This document shows positions 1 through 9,300 of a stretch of 64,000 nucleotides of DNA, piece by piece. A program made the translations under genes and the position numbers. This stretch comes from Alphaproteobacteria bacterium (GTDB lineage Bacteria > Pseudomonadota > Alphaproteobacteria > Ferrovibrionales > Ferrovibrionaceae): the NCBI GenBank assembly GCA_947473805.1, contig CANJGB010000005.1:1-64000 (forward strand), given 5' to 3'. The notes under the pieces were generated by a model. It ran no database searches, had not been told where the DNA came from, and saw nothing but the letters and a program-made list of their open reading frames with translations. Within the stretch, counting starts at the first letter, position 1; every line of letters starts with the position of its first letter.

Positions 1-1
1 C

Positions 2-127
2 CGCAACCGCAGGCTTGCCCGCGACTTCGAACGCCATGCCCGCAAGGTGGCCGCCTTCGTCCGCCTCGCCATGATCCGCATCATGCTCAGGCGCCTCGCA
101 AAGCCAACTCACTCAACGGGAATCTAA
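2..127 (+). mobile_element. IS5-type transposase, C-terminal fragment (left edge)
   Basis: The first 126 bases read as one open frame of 41 codons closed by TAA. The peptide holds RDFERHARKVAAFVRLAMIR followed by IMLRRLA, which matches my memory of the end of IS5-family DDE transposases, where an arginine-rich helix follows the catalytic Glu. The start of the gene and the left end of the element lie outside the window. The bases just after the stop (about 128-146) presumably hold the right terminal inverted repeat, but without the left end this cannot be shown. Whether the upstream part is intact is unknown. Confidence 0.6.
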
Positions 128-153
128 ACTTTCCGGAACGGCTCTGAGGGCCG

Positions 154-702
154 CTACTTCGCGTGCTTCTCGATCCAGGCCGAGAAGATCTGGCCGAACT
201 GGGTCAGGAAGTCGCGCGTGCCGTCATTGGTCAGCTTGCCGGCCGCATCGAACAGGCCGAACGCACCGCCGATATAGGCCTCGTGCGCGAGCGTCGGCAT
301 GGCCAGGACGGCCAGCGACTGGCGCAGGTGATGGTTGGCGCCGAAGCCGCCAATAGCGCCGGGCGAGGCGCTGACCACGGCGGCGGGCTTGCCGGACCAG
401 ACGCTCTTGCCATAGGGGCGCGAGCCGACGTCGATGGCGTTCTTCAGCACGCCGGGGACCGAGCGGTTGTATTCGGGGGTGACGAACAGCACCGCGTCGG
501 CGGCCCTTACCTGGTCGCGAAACTTGATCCACTGGGCCGGGGGGGTCGCCTCCAGTTCCTCGTTGAAAAACGGCAGGTCGCCGATCGGGACGATGTCGAA
601 CTTCAGGCCCGGGGTCAGTTCGGCAATCGCCTTGGCAATCTTCAGGTTGACCGAATCCTTGCGCAGGCTGCCGACGACGACAGCGACGGTACGGGTGCTC
701 AT
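154..702 (-). CDS. NADPH-dependent FMN reductase family protein (ChrR/YieF-like)
   Basis: A 182-aa flavodoxin-fold quinone/FMN reductase. Such enzymes take two electrons from NAD(P)H through bound FMN to reduce quinones, chromate or azo compounds in the cytosol. The phosphate-binding loop GSLRKDSVN is at residues 11-19, and the FMN loop TPEYNRSVPGVLKNAID starts at residue 75; both are diagnostic of the family. Length is normal and the ATG start gives the usual N-terminal beta strand. It lies convergent to the transposase remnant and divergent from gpsA. The physiological substrate cannot be read from sequence. Confidence 0.88.
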   Translation of the reverse strand: MSTRTVAVVVGSLRKDSVNLKIAKAIAELTPGLKFDIVPIGDLPFFNEELEATPPAQWIKFRDQVRAADAVLFVTPEYNRSVPGVLKNAIDVGSRPYGKSVWSGKPAAVVSASPGAIGGFGANHHLRQSLAVLAMPTLAHEAYIGGAFGLFDAAGKLTNDGTRDFLTQFGQIFSAWIEKHAK

Positions 703-865
703 TATTAATCCCCTTCACTCAAACTCATTGCCGGCGGTTATGCCCGGCGCATGGTTGGAAGGTAGGGCCTGGCGCGCCCGCGAACAGAGGGGCAGAAACA
801 AATAGACTGTTTCCCTGGAGGAACCACTGGCGACCCCTGACACCAGCGGGCATTATGCGCCGCGC

Positions 866-1876
866 ATGACCAGGGGGATGGATCTGAACCACATCGGCAT
901 TGTGGGCGGCGGCGCCTGGGGCACCGCTTTGGCCGCCGTGGCTAAAGCGGCGGGCGGCGATGTCACCCTCTGGGCGCGCGAGACCGAGGTGGTCGAGGCG
1001 ATCAATACAGGCCACGACAACCCCCTGTTCCTGCCCGGCGTGAAGCTGGACCCGGGCATACGGGCAACCACGAGCCTGGCCGACCTCGGCGGCTGCGATG
1101 CCGCCCTGTTCGTGGTGCCGGCGCAGTTCGCCCATTCGGTCCTGACCGAACTGCGCCCGCACTGGCGCGGCCAGCCGCTGGTCCTGTGCGCCAAGGGCAT
1201 CGAGATCGCCACGGGCCGGCTGATGACCGAAGTGGCGGCCAGCGCCCTGCCAGGCGCGCCGGTTGCCGTCCTGTCAGGCCCGACCTTCGCGGCAGAAGTG
1301 GCCAAGGGCCTGCCCACTGCGATCACATTGGCGACGCCCGACCGCGCGCTGGGCGAGCGCCTGGCCGAGCGGCTGGGCCGGTCGGCCTTCCGTCCCTATT
1401 GGTCGGACGACCCGATCGGCGCCGAGATCGGCGGCGCGGTGAAGAACGTGCTGGCGATTGCCTGCGGCATCGTCCAGGGGCGCAAGCTGGGCGACAATGC
1501 GCGCGCGGCTTTGATCACCCGCGGCATGGCGGAGATGGCGCGGCTCGGCGTGGCCCTGGGCGGCCGGGCGGAAACCCTGATGGGCCTGTCGGGCCTGGGC
1601 GACCTGGTGCTGACCTGTTCCAGCCCGCAATCGCGCAACATGTCGCTGGGCCTGGACCTGGGCGCCGGCCGCACCCTGGCCGAGATCCTGGCCGAGCGGC
1701 GCTCGGTCGCCGAGGGCGTACCGACCGCGAAGGCGGTGACGGCCCTGGCCGCCAAGCTGGGCATCGACATGCCGATCTGTGCCGCGGTCGACGCGATTTT
1801 GCACCAGGGCGCCGCGGTGGAGGGTGCGATCACCGCCCTGCTGGCGCGCCCGTTCCGCGCCGAACACACAAGGTGA
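866..1876 (+). CDS. gpsA: Glycerol-3-phosphate dehydrogenase [NAD(P)+]
   Basis: A 336-aa enzyme that reduces dihydroxyacetone phosphate to sn-glycerol 3-phosphate, the backbone for phospholipid synthesis. The dinucleotide-binding motif GGGAWGTA is at residues 14-21, and SGPTFAAEV and [10 protein letters not shown], the substrate-pocket segments with the catalytic lysine, follow in the expected order. The start is uncertain: ATG 866 and ATG 878 are both in frame, neither has a clear ribosome binding site, and the later one gives an N-terminus closer to typical GpsA. The next gene starts 4 bp after the stop, so the EVE protein is probably co-transcribed. Confidence 0.95.
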   Translation: MTRGMDLNHIGIVGGGAWGTALAAVAKAAGGDVTLWARETEVVEAINTGHDNPLFLPGVKLDPGIRATTSLADLGGCDAALFVVPAQFAHSVLTELRPHWRGQPLVLCAKGIEIATGRLMTEVAASALPGAPVAVLSGPTFAAEVAKGLPTAITLATPDRALGERLAERLGRSAFRPYWSDDPIGAEIGGAVKNVLAIACGIVQGRKLGDNARAALITRGMAEMARLGVALGGRAETLMGLSGLGDLVLTCSSPQSRNMSLGLDLGAGRTLAEILAERRSVAEGVPTAKAVTALAAKLGIDMPICAAVDAILHQGAAVEGAITALLARPFRAEHTR

Positions 1877-1880
1877 GACG

Positions 1881-2297
1881 ATGAACTACTGGCTGATGAA
1901 ATCGGAACCCGGCACGTGGTCGTGGGACGAGGCCGTGAAGAAGGGCAGCGCCGACGACTGGACCGGCGTGCGCAACGCCCAGGCCGCGATCAACCTGAAG
2001 ACCATGGCCAAGGGCGACCGCGCCTTCTTCTATCATTCGGGCGAGGACAAGGAGATCGTCGGCATTATCGAGATCACCCAGACCTGGCACCCCGACCCGA
2101 CCGACGACGAGGGCAAGTGGGGCTGCGTCGCGGTGAAGCCCCTCATGCCGCTGAAGACGCCCGTCACGCTGAAAGCGGTGAAGGCGGAGCCGTCACTGGC
2201 GCAGATGCTGTTGGTGCGCCATTCGCGCCTGTCGGTCTCGCCGGTCGACGCGGCGGCATGGAAGAAGATCTGCGCAATGGGCGGCGTGAAGGCCTAG
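1881..2297 (+). CDS. EVE domain-containing protein
   Basis: A 138-aa protein that is essentially one EVE domain, a PUA-like fold thought to bind modified nucleobases in RNA or DNA. It begins MNYWLMKSEPGTWSWDEA, the standard EVE opening, and holds VRNAQAAINLKTMAKGDRAFFYHSG, where the conserved RN and the FYHS strand form the pocket. The open frame extends upstream into gpsA, but this ATG, 4 bp after the gpsA stop, gives the family N-terminus. Full length for stand-alone EVE proteins. Its ligand is unknown. Confidence 0.93.
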   Translation: MNYWLMKSEPGTWSWDEAVKKGSADDWTGVRNAQAAINLKTMAKGDRAFFYHSGEDKEIVGIIEITQTWHPDPTDDEGKWGCVAVKPLMPLKTPVTLKAVKAEPSLAQMLLVRHSRLSVSPVDAAAWKKICAMGGVKA

Positions 2298-2308
2298 CGC
2301 CAACACCT

Positions 2309-2405
2309 GCGCGCCGCCTCACGCTTCGACGGGCTCAGCATGAGGCTAATGATCGTTCTTTAAGCCGCCCTCATCCTGAGCCCGTCGAAGGGTGAGGACG
2401 TGCAC
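2309..2405. repeat. ~97-bp palindromic intergenic repeat, copy 1
   Basis: An imperfect inverted repeat with arms of about 35 bp. The left arm contains CACGCTTCGACGGGCTCAGC and the right arm contains its near-perfect complement, CTGAGCCCGTCGAAGGGTGA; an AT-richer centre separates them. It fills the gap between two converging genes. The same unit recurs at 29774-29871, so this is a dispersed REP/MITE-like family and not a simple terminator. The transcript would fold into one long hairpin. Confidence 0.85.
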
Positions 2406-2410
2406 CAAGT

Positions 2411-2668
2411 TTAACGCCGGTCGTCGATCCGCAGTTCGAATTCGCCACTGATGTGGCGCTGGAACGTCGCCTCGATCAGCTTGAACAGCATGGGTGGCGG
2501 CACCAGGCAGGCGCCGTCGGCGGCGTCGCAGCTCAGGTTGGTCACGTCGAGGCGCAGGTCGATGCGATCCATGCGCGTATCGACCTTCACCAGGATCAGA
2601 TCGGCGCCATCGCCGCGCACCAGGGCGCGCGCATCCTCGACCGCCGCCTGAACCACCTTCTCGTCCAT
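2411..2668 (-). CDS. Small protein with weak NifU-domain-like pattern, third gene of UGSC operon
   Basis: An 85-aa protein starting 2 bp after the stop of the 355-aa gene. The ATG at 2668 is preferred over an upstream in-frame start that would overlap that gene by about 100 bp. The strand pattern GADLILVKVD...IDLRLD, followed by SCDAADGACL and a helix LFKLIEATFQRHISG, resembles the layout of NifU C-terminal domains (acidic strand, strand, cysteine turn, helix). The two cysteines are spaced C-x7-C, not the CxxC of iron-sulfur NifU domains. The resemblance is inference from pattern only. Translation coupled to the selenoprotein operon argues for a joint role. Confidence 0.7.
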   Translation of the reverse strand: MDEKVVQAAVEDARALVRGDGADLILVKVDTRMDRIDLRLDVTNLSCDAADGACLVPPPMLFKLIEATFQRHISGEFELRIDDRR

Positions 2669-2670
2669 CG

Positions 2671-3738
2671 TCACTTCTCCTCGTGCCTGTAAGGCACCAC
2701 GCTTTGCATTTCGCTGTCGCACCACGAATGCAAAATCATCGCGTGCAGGTTGCCGAGGCCGCCGCACACGACGGGTACGAACTGGGCGGGCCGGTTGGCC
2801 ATGTAGACGCGGCCCCTGTCATCGACGCGGTTCTTCTTGCGCAGGATCGACTGGTTGTCCGCGCGCCAGAGATCGATCGGCTGCCACGCATGTTCGTGGA
2901 AATAGGCCTGCAGGTCCTCGATGTTCGGGAACACCTTGCCCATGCGGTCGGCCCAGATCGGGTTGATGCAGATCACCAGCTGGCCGGTCTCGCCCGTGGG
3001 GCCGAGGTACCAATTGGCCATCGGGAAGGCCATGCTCTTCGCCAGCAGATAGGCGAGGTCCTTGGCGTCATCCGTGTTAGTGTCGGCGACAGGGAAATTG
3101 CCCTTTCCCGCATGTGCCGTCACGACGTCCTGGCTGGCATCGAAGCCGCGCCGCTGGGCCAGCGACGGCCAGGGCGAACGCTCCTCCCACTCGCCGAAGC
3201 ACTGGCCGAACCGGGCGGCCTGGCCGAATACCGTGCGGCTGGTTTCGCCGGCGCGCTGGCCGCCGATATTGCGCAGGCACAGCGACAGGGCGCGGCCGAT
3301 GGTCATCGAGCCGCGGCCCGCCGCACCGCCGAGACAGCCGGCGCGGTAGTCGACGCCGAGGTCGTCGCGGCCGGGGCCGTTGACGATCAGCATCGGGAAC
3401 ACGCTGGACGTCGTGGTGAGGATCGCGAACGGATTGAACTCGGCCCGCAGCACCGCCTCGACGGCGGCGATAACGTGCGGGAAGGCCTTGGCCTGGCAGC
3501 CCGCCATGACCGCGTTGATCGCCACCAGTTCGACGGTGCAGAGGCCGTATTTCGGCGGCAGCGCGCCCAGCACATGGTCGGCCGGATAGGGCGTCGCCGC
3601 CAGCATGGCGCGGATGCGCGCATCGGTCGGCGGGATGAGCGGCGCGCCATCGCCCCACTTCTCGGCCAGCGACAGCTCGTAAAATGCCTCGAAATCGTCG
3701 TCGATCTCGATGGCGTCGGCCGTCAGCGCGACGGTCAC
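2671..3738 (-). CDS. Conserved protein of unknown function, second gene of UGSC selenoprotein operon
   Basis: A 355-aa soluble protein without signal peptide or membrane segments. I do not recognise the domain. It opens with a helical stretch (DDDFEAFYELSLAEKWGDG) and continues with PLIPPTD; a glycine/cysteine-rich centre GVDYRAGCLGGAAGRGSMTI is followed by several more cysteines toward the C-terminus. Its GTG start overlaps the TGA stop of the selenoprotein gene in a GTGA junction, so translation is probably coupled. The next gene begins 2 bp after its stop. The tight coupling suggests a partner or substrate-handling protein of the UGSC protein. Function is not assigned. Confidence 0.8.
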   Translation of the reverse strand: MTVALTADAIEIDDDFEAFYELSLAEKWGDGAPLIPPTDARIRAMLAATPYPADHVLGALPPKYGLCTVELVAINAVMAGCQAKAFPHVIAAVEAVLRAEFNPFAILTTTSSVFPMLIVNGPGRDDLGVDYRAGCLGGAAGRGSMTIGRALSLCLRNIGGQRAGETSRTVFGQAARFGQCFGEWEERSPWPSLAQRRGFDASQDVVTAHAGKGNFPVADTNTDDAKDLAYLLAKSMAFPMANWYLGPTGETGQLVICINPIWADRMGKVFPNIEDLQAYFHEHAWQPIDLWRADNQSILRKKNRVDDRGRVYMANRPAQFVPVVCGGLGNLHAMILHSWCDSEMQSVVPYRHEEK

Positions 3739-4280
3739 GGCGTCACCCCCAGCAGGGCAAGGAACTTCGGGTAAAATTCCCTGGCAATCTCGCGCAGTTC
3801 GTCATCGGGCCGGCCTTCCAACGGGTACGGGAAGACCTGAATCTTCAGGTCAGGATGGCCGAGGAATACGCTCATGTTCTTCCCATGACTCAGGAACTCG
3901 TCGCAGATCGCGGCGATGGCAGGCTTCTTCAACATTTCGACGCGAACCGCGTCGTGCACCGACCAGGAGGTGCAGGAGCCTCAGGTACCCAGGCCGACGA
4001 CGGCGCAATCGACGTCGGCGGCCCAGCGATCTATGTCGGCATTGGTCCGGATGCCCTCGGCGCCGGTGCGCTCGCCGACCTCAATCACGACCGGGATGGC
4101 GCCATCGCGTGCCAGCCATTCGGCCCACAGGCCGCTGATCAGCATCCACGACCGCCAGGCGCCCTCGTGGCGCAGGCCGACGCGGGTACCCTTGAGCGGC
4201 CGGTTCAACGTGAAAGTCGGCGCGGCCTTTTGCTCGCGCGGCTTGGCGGTTGGCCGGCGGATGGTGATTCGCTGGTTCAT
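3735..4280 (-). CDS. UGSC family selenoprotein (in-frame TGA read as selenocysteine)
   Basis: Two open frames, 3981-4280 and 3735-3980, are in the same register and separated by a single TGA at 3981-3983. Reading it as Sec gives a 181-aa protein with ...VVGLGT-U-GSCTSWSVHDA..., exactly the U-G-S-C motif that names this selenoprotein family; Sec is residue 100. Coding character continues without a break after the TGA through CDEFLSHGKNMSVFLGHPD to a normal stop. The ATG at 4280 has GGGAG 7 bp upstream. U-x-x-C resembles a thioredoxin-type redox pair, so a redox role is plausible, but the reaction is unknown. Two strong hairpins follow the TGA. Sec machinery (selA, selB, selC, selD) is not in this window. 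The alternative is a nonsense mutation, which the exact motif makes unlikely. Confidence 0.88.
3938..3974 (-). promoter_or_regulatory. Candidate bacterial SECIS: two hairpins just after the Sec TGA
   Basis: Downstream of the TGA in the mRNA, hairpin A pairs TGCACC with GGTGCA around the loop TCCTGGTC (3955-3974). It is directly followed by hairpin B, where CGACGCG pairs perfectly with CGCGTCG around GTT (3938-3954). Bacterial SECIS elements are short stem-loops within the coding region, with the apical loop roughly 16-37 nt from the UGA and G/U bases in the loop that SelB reads. Hairpin A starts early but carries GGTC, as in the E. coli fdhF loop. Hairpin B has a loop opening with GU at the far limit. 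Which one serves cannot be decided by eye. Confidence 0.5.
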
Positions 4281-4442
4281 GCGTTTCTCCCGGGTAGCAT
4301 TGCCGCCAGATTAGTCCTCCAGGCCCCGGGCCGGCTATTTCGTTTTTCTCAACTGCCCGGTGCGCCCGGGGCAGCCGACAATCCTGTTGCGACGACCCCG
4401 TACCCGGCCCACACTGTCGGTGCAGTTGCGACGAGGGCGGTC

Positions 4443-5219
4443 ATGTTCAAGCGTCTCGCAGCATGGTGCGCGGTCTTGGCCGTGCCGGTTTTCCTTCTCT
4501 TGGCGATGCCCGCGCGGGCCGCCGAGACGGTCGATGTCGAGCTGGTCCTGGCGGTCGATATTTCGGGGTCCATCGACTCGTACGAGTTCGACCTGCAGCG
4601 CAAAGGTTATTCCAAGGCGTTCCTGGACCCGCGGGTGATGGACGCCATCCGCGCCAACCAGCTGCAGCGCATCGCCGTCACCATGGTCGAATGGTCGGGC
4701 AACGAGAACCAGGAGCAGATCGTGCCCTGGATGCTGGTCAAGGATGCCGCCAGCGCCATGGCCTTCGCCGAGGCGGTGCTGAAACCGGGGCGGGGGCCGG
4801 GCCGGCGCACCTCGATCAGCGGCGGCATCGATTTTTCGATGAGGCTGTTCGAGAACAGTCCCTATGCCGGCCAGCGTCGGGTGATCGATGTCTCGGGCGA
4901 CGGCGCCAACAATTCCGGCCGGCCGGCCGAGGCAGCCCGCGACGATGCGGTAAAGGCGGGCGTCACCATCAACGGCCTGGCCATCCTGAACGACCGGCCC
5001 AATCCGGGCGGGTTCGGCGGATTCGGCTATGGCGCCGAGTGGACCGGGCCGCTGGACGAGTATTACGCCGACAAGGTGATCGGCGGCGTTGGCTCGTTCA
5101 TGATCAGCGTCAACGATTTCGAGGCTTTCGAGCGGGCCGTCGTGCAGAAGCTGGTGCGCGAGATCGCCGGGATCATCGTCACGCCGGCCAACGGGCCGGC
5201 CGGACTCGCCGCGCCTTGA
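4443..5219 (+). CDS. DUF1194 secreted VWA-like protein, copy 1
   Basis: A 258-aa exported protein. A signal peptide (residues 1-27, ending AMPARA) is followed by VDVELVLAVDISGSIDSYEF, where DISGS is a metal-ion-dependent adhesion site motif of von Willebrand A folds. RRTSISGGIDFSM and VIDVSGDGANNSG supply the other expected MIDAS loops. DUF1194 proteins are common in alphaproteobacteria and presumed periplasmic; their partners are unknown. The ATG at 4443 is the only start giving the signal peptide. The stop overlaps the start of a close paralogue, so the pair is one transcription and translation unit. Confidence 0.9.
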   Translation: MFKRLAAWCAVLAVPVFLLLAMPARAAETVDVELVLAVDISGSIDSYEFDLQRKGYSKAFLDPRVMDAIRANQLQRIAVTMVEWSGNENQEQIVPWMLVKDAASAMAFAEAVLKPGRGPGRRTSISGGIDFSMRLFENSPYAGQRRVIDVSGDGANNSGRPAEAARDDAVKAGVTINGLAILNDRPNPGGFGGFGYGAEWTGPLDEYYADKVIGGVGSFMISVNDFEAFERAVVQKLVREIAGIIVTPANGPAGLAAP

Positions 5220-5962
5220 AGGCGGTCCGGCGCCTGATCCTCGCTTTGGCGGTCGCCCTGCTGCCCGCCCTGCCGGCGGTCGCCGCCGAAAAGGTGGATG
5301 TCGAACTGGTCCTGGCCGTCGATATTTCCGGCTCGATCGATTCCTACGAGTTCGACCTGCAACGCAAGGGCTACGCAAATGCCATGCGCGACCCGCGCGT
5401 GATGGATGCCATAAGAGCCAATCAGCGGCAGCGTATCGCCATCACCATGGTCGAATGGTCGGGCGTCGAAACCCAGGTCCAGATCGTGCCATGGATGCTG
5501 GTCAAGGATGCCGCCAGCGCCAATGCCGTCGCCGAGGCCATCCTGGCGCCGCCCCGCAGTGGCGGGCGCTGGACCTCGATCAGCGGCGGGATCGACTATT
5601 CGATGAAGATGTTCGAAAGCAGCCCGTTCACGGGCGAGCGCCGTGTGATCGACGTGTCGGGCGACGGGATCAACAATTCCGGCCGCCTGCCCGAGGAGGC
5701 GCGCGACGACGCGGTCAGGGCGGGAGTGACGGTCAATGGCCTGGCGATTCTGAATGACCGGCCGAACCCGTTTAGCGGCTATTACCAGCAGACCGCCGTG
5801 CCGCTGGACGCGTATTACGCCGACCGGGTGATCGGCGGCGTTGGCGCCTTCCTGATCAGCACCAACGATTTCGAGGGGTTCGAGCGGGCGGTCGTGCAGA
5901 AGCTGGTCCGCGAAATAGCCGGCCTCGACGTGAGGCCGGCCGGTGGATTCGCGGGACGCTAA
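5216..5962 (+). CDS. DUF1194 secreted VWA-like protein, copy 2
   Basis: A 248-aa paralogue of the preceding gene with the same order of motifs: signal peptide ending ALPAVAA, VDISGSIDSYEF, WTSISGGIDYSMK and VIDVSGDGINNSG. Most blocks are identical or nearly so, so this is a tandem duplication with drift in the surface loops (for example NPFSGYYQQ in place of NPGGFGGFGYG). No ATG or GTG precedes the signal peptide. The TTG at 5216-5218, overlapping the TGA of copy 1 (TTGA), is the likely start, which implies translational coupling. Two related binders made in equal amounts may form a heterodimer; that is inference. Confidence 0.88.
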   Translation: MKAVRRLILALAVALLPALPAVAAEKVDVELVLAVDISGSIDSYEFDLQRKGYANAMRDPRVMDAIRANQRQRIAITMVEWSGVETQVQIVPWMLVKDAASANAVAEAILAPPRSGGRWTSISGGIDYSMKMFESSPFTGERRVIDVSGDGINNSGRLPEEARDDAVRAGVTVNGLAILNDRPNPFSGYYQQTAVPLDAYYADRVIGGVGAFLISTNDFEGFERAVVQKLVREIAGLDVRPAGGFAGR

Positions 5963-5985
5963 AGCTAGAGGTGGGGCCTAGACCC

Positions 5986-6147
5986 CTACTCCACCGCTAC
6001 CGGTTGGAAATCGCGCTGCGACTTCTGATCCGCGATCAACGCCAGAAGCGTGTCACGGTCGATGCCGTCGCGGCGCATGACCAGTTCGACAATCGGCTCA
6101 TCGAGCAAATCGGTAATGGTGGGTTCGCAGTGCCACTGCCGTTCCAT
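5986..6147 (-). CDS. Small conserved hypothetical protein (53 aa)
   Basis: The ATG at 6147 gives a 53-aa protein beginning MERQWHCEPTITDLLDEPIV and continuing VMRRDGIDRDTLLALIADQK; GGGAG lies a few bases upstream. The pattern 'W-C-x-P-T-I-x-D-L-L-D-D-P-I-V...VM-x-x-D-G-V' is familiar from many short unannotated alphaproteobacterial proteins, with two amphipathic helices. An upstream in-frame start would add 24 residues of low-complexity sequence and lacks a ribosome binding site. It converges on the DUF1194 pair. Function is unknown. Confidence 0.75.
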   Translation of the reverse strand: MERQWHCEPTITDLLDEPIVELVMRRDGIDRDTLLALIADQKSQRDFQPVAVE

Positions 6148-6375
6148 GGTGCGCTCCCTGTTTGCTGCTGCCAAAGTTGCGTTCGACTGGTTCGACGCCT
6201 GCCCAGTTAAGTAGAGCAAGTGTCGATGGAGGCAAGAGTAGCACGCGCAATGTGTCGGCCCGACGTCGCAAACCGGACTTTTCTGTGACTTCCATCACGA
6301 TCAACGCGACATTGCGGCGCACAACGCGCTGCGGTGCAGGCGCAGTAATCGCGCTGCACCGCAGTGCATCTTTTG

Positions 6376-7128
6376 CTATGCCGCGGCTGCAGCGAAGCGT
6401 TCGAAGTCGCGCGAGAGATCGTTCACCGTCACCTCGAAGATGCGCTTGCCCAGTTCGGGCGTCGCGAGGCCGGGGTTCGACCCGATGCGGCCATCGGGGA
6501 ACTGGCGGCGGAAGTCGGCGGCGTCGGCGAAGTCATCGCCCATCGGCGCGACCGCCGGTGTCATGGTGAGGGTCCGCACCGCTTCGGGATGCAGGTACTG
6601 GGTCAGCGCCACTTCGGACGGGGTGGCATGGTGCCCCTCGGCATGGCCGAACAATTCGCGCGAGAGCTGGCCGATGGCCGGCGTGGTCCACCAGTTGCGC
6701 AGGCGGCAGCGGATCGGCGTGGCATTGCCGGGCGTGCCCAGGCTGGTCTCGGCATAAATCTCGGAAAAGGCGGCGGTGACGGTGGCGGTGTTTCCGCCAT
6801 GACCGTTGATGAAATAGAACCTGGTGAAGCCGTGCTTGGCCAGCGAAACCACGCTGTCGCGGACCACGGCCATCAGGGTCGAGGGCCGCAGGGTCATCGA
6901 GCCGGCAAAGCCCATGTGGTGCTGCGCCATGCCGACCGCGATGGTCGGGCCGACAAGGGTGTCGGTGCGCTCGCCCACTGCCCGGGAAATGCCATCGGCG
7001 GCCAGGGCGTCGATGCCGATCACGCCATTCGGTCCGTGCTGTTCGGTCGAACCGATCGGCAGGATGATCGCCGTCGAGCGGCGCAGATAGGCCTCGACTT
7101 CGGGCCAGGTAGACAATTGCAGCAGCAT
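6376..7128 (-). CDS. Creatininase family protein (amidohydrolase-type metalloenzyme)
   Basis: A 250-aa member of the creatininase/MftE superfamily, which hydrolyses amide bonds of cyclic or small amides with a bound metal pair. Metal-binding motifs are in order: GSTEQHGPNG (Glu and His ligands), then an Asp, FINGHGGNTA, and HAEGHHATPSEVAL with the last Glu. Length is normal. The ATG at 7128 is preferred over a TTG two codons upstream. True creatininase cannot be told from related enzymes (formamide hydrolases, riboflavin ArfB) without an alignment. It stands alone, divergent from acs. Confidence 0.9.
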   Translation of the reverse strand: MLLQLSTWPEVEAYLRRSTAIILPIGSTEQHGPNGVIGIDALAADGISRAVGERTDTLVGPTIAVGMAQHHMGFAGSMTLRPSTLMAVVRDSVVSLAKHGFTRFYFINGHGGNTATVTAAFSEIYAETSLGTPGNATPIRCRLRNWWTTPAIGQLSRELFGHAEGHHATPSEVALTQYLHPEAVRTLTMTPAVAPMGDDFADAADFRRQFPDGRIGSNPGLATPELGKRIFEVTVNDLSRDFERFAAAAA

Positions 7129-7323
7129 CGGCAAACCCTATCCCCGGAACGCTGGATTTGGGTAATCTAGCAGCAAGACGAGGGTGGGGGAGCCGTACTC
7201 TGCCCCCAAGGGGGGCCGACTGAGGCGAATCAATCCATTGCCTCGCCGGAATGCTAGGATTTGCCGCGCGGGCGATAACGGTCGCCCTCAGAAAATCAAG
7301 TAAAGCAGGGAGGATGTCCCGTC

Positions 7324-9264
<1,941 letters not shown>

Positions 9265-9300
9265 ATTCGGCGCCGCCAGAAACAGCGAGGCGGGCGCAGC

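Noticed and set aside
3981-3983. TGA treated as an ordinary stop or a nonsense mutation
   Set aside because: Same-frame coding resumes at once, the context is exactly U-G-S-C, the gene's real stop is coupled to the next gene, and hairpins follow; a random nonsense mutation at this one codon would be a large coincidence.
7196-7216. GCCCCC-AA-GGGGGGC hairpin upstream of acs as a terminator or riboswitch
   Set aside because: It has a two-base loop that cannot form as drawn, no T-run on either strand, and no further conserved structure that I can recognise.
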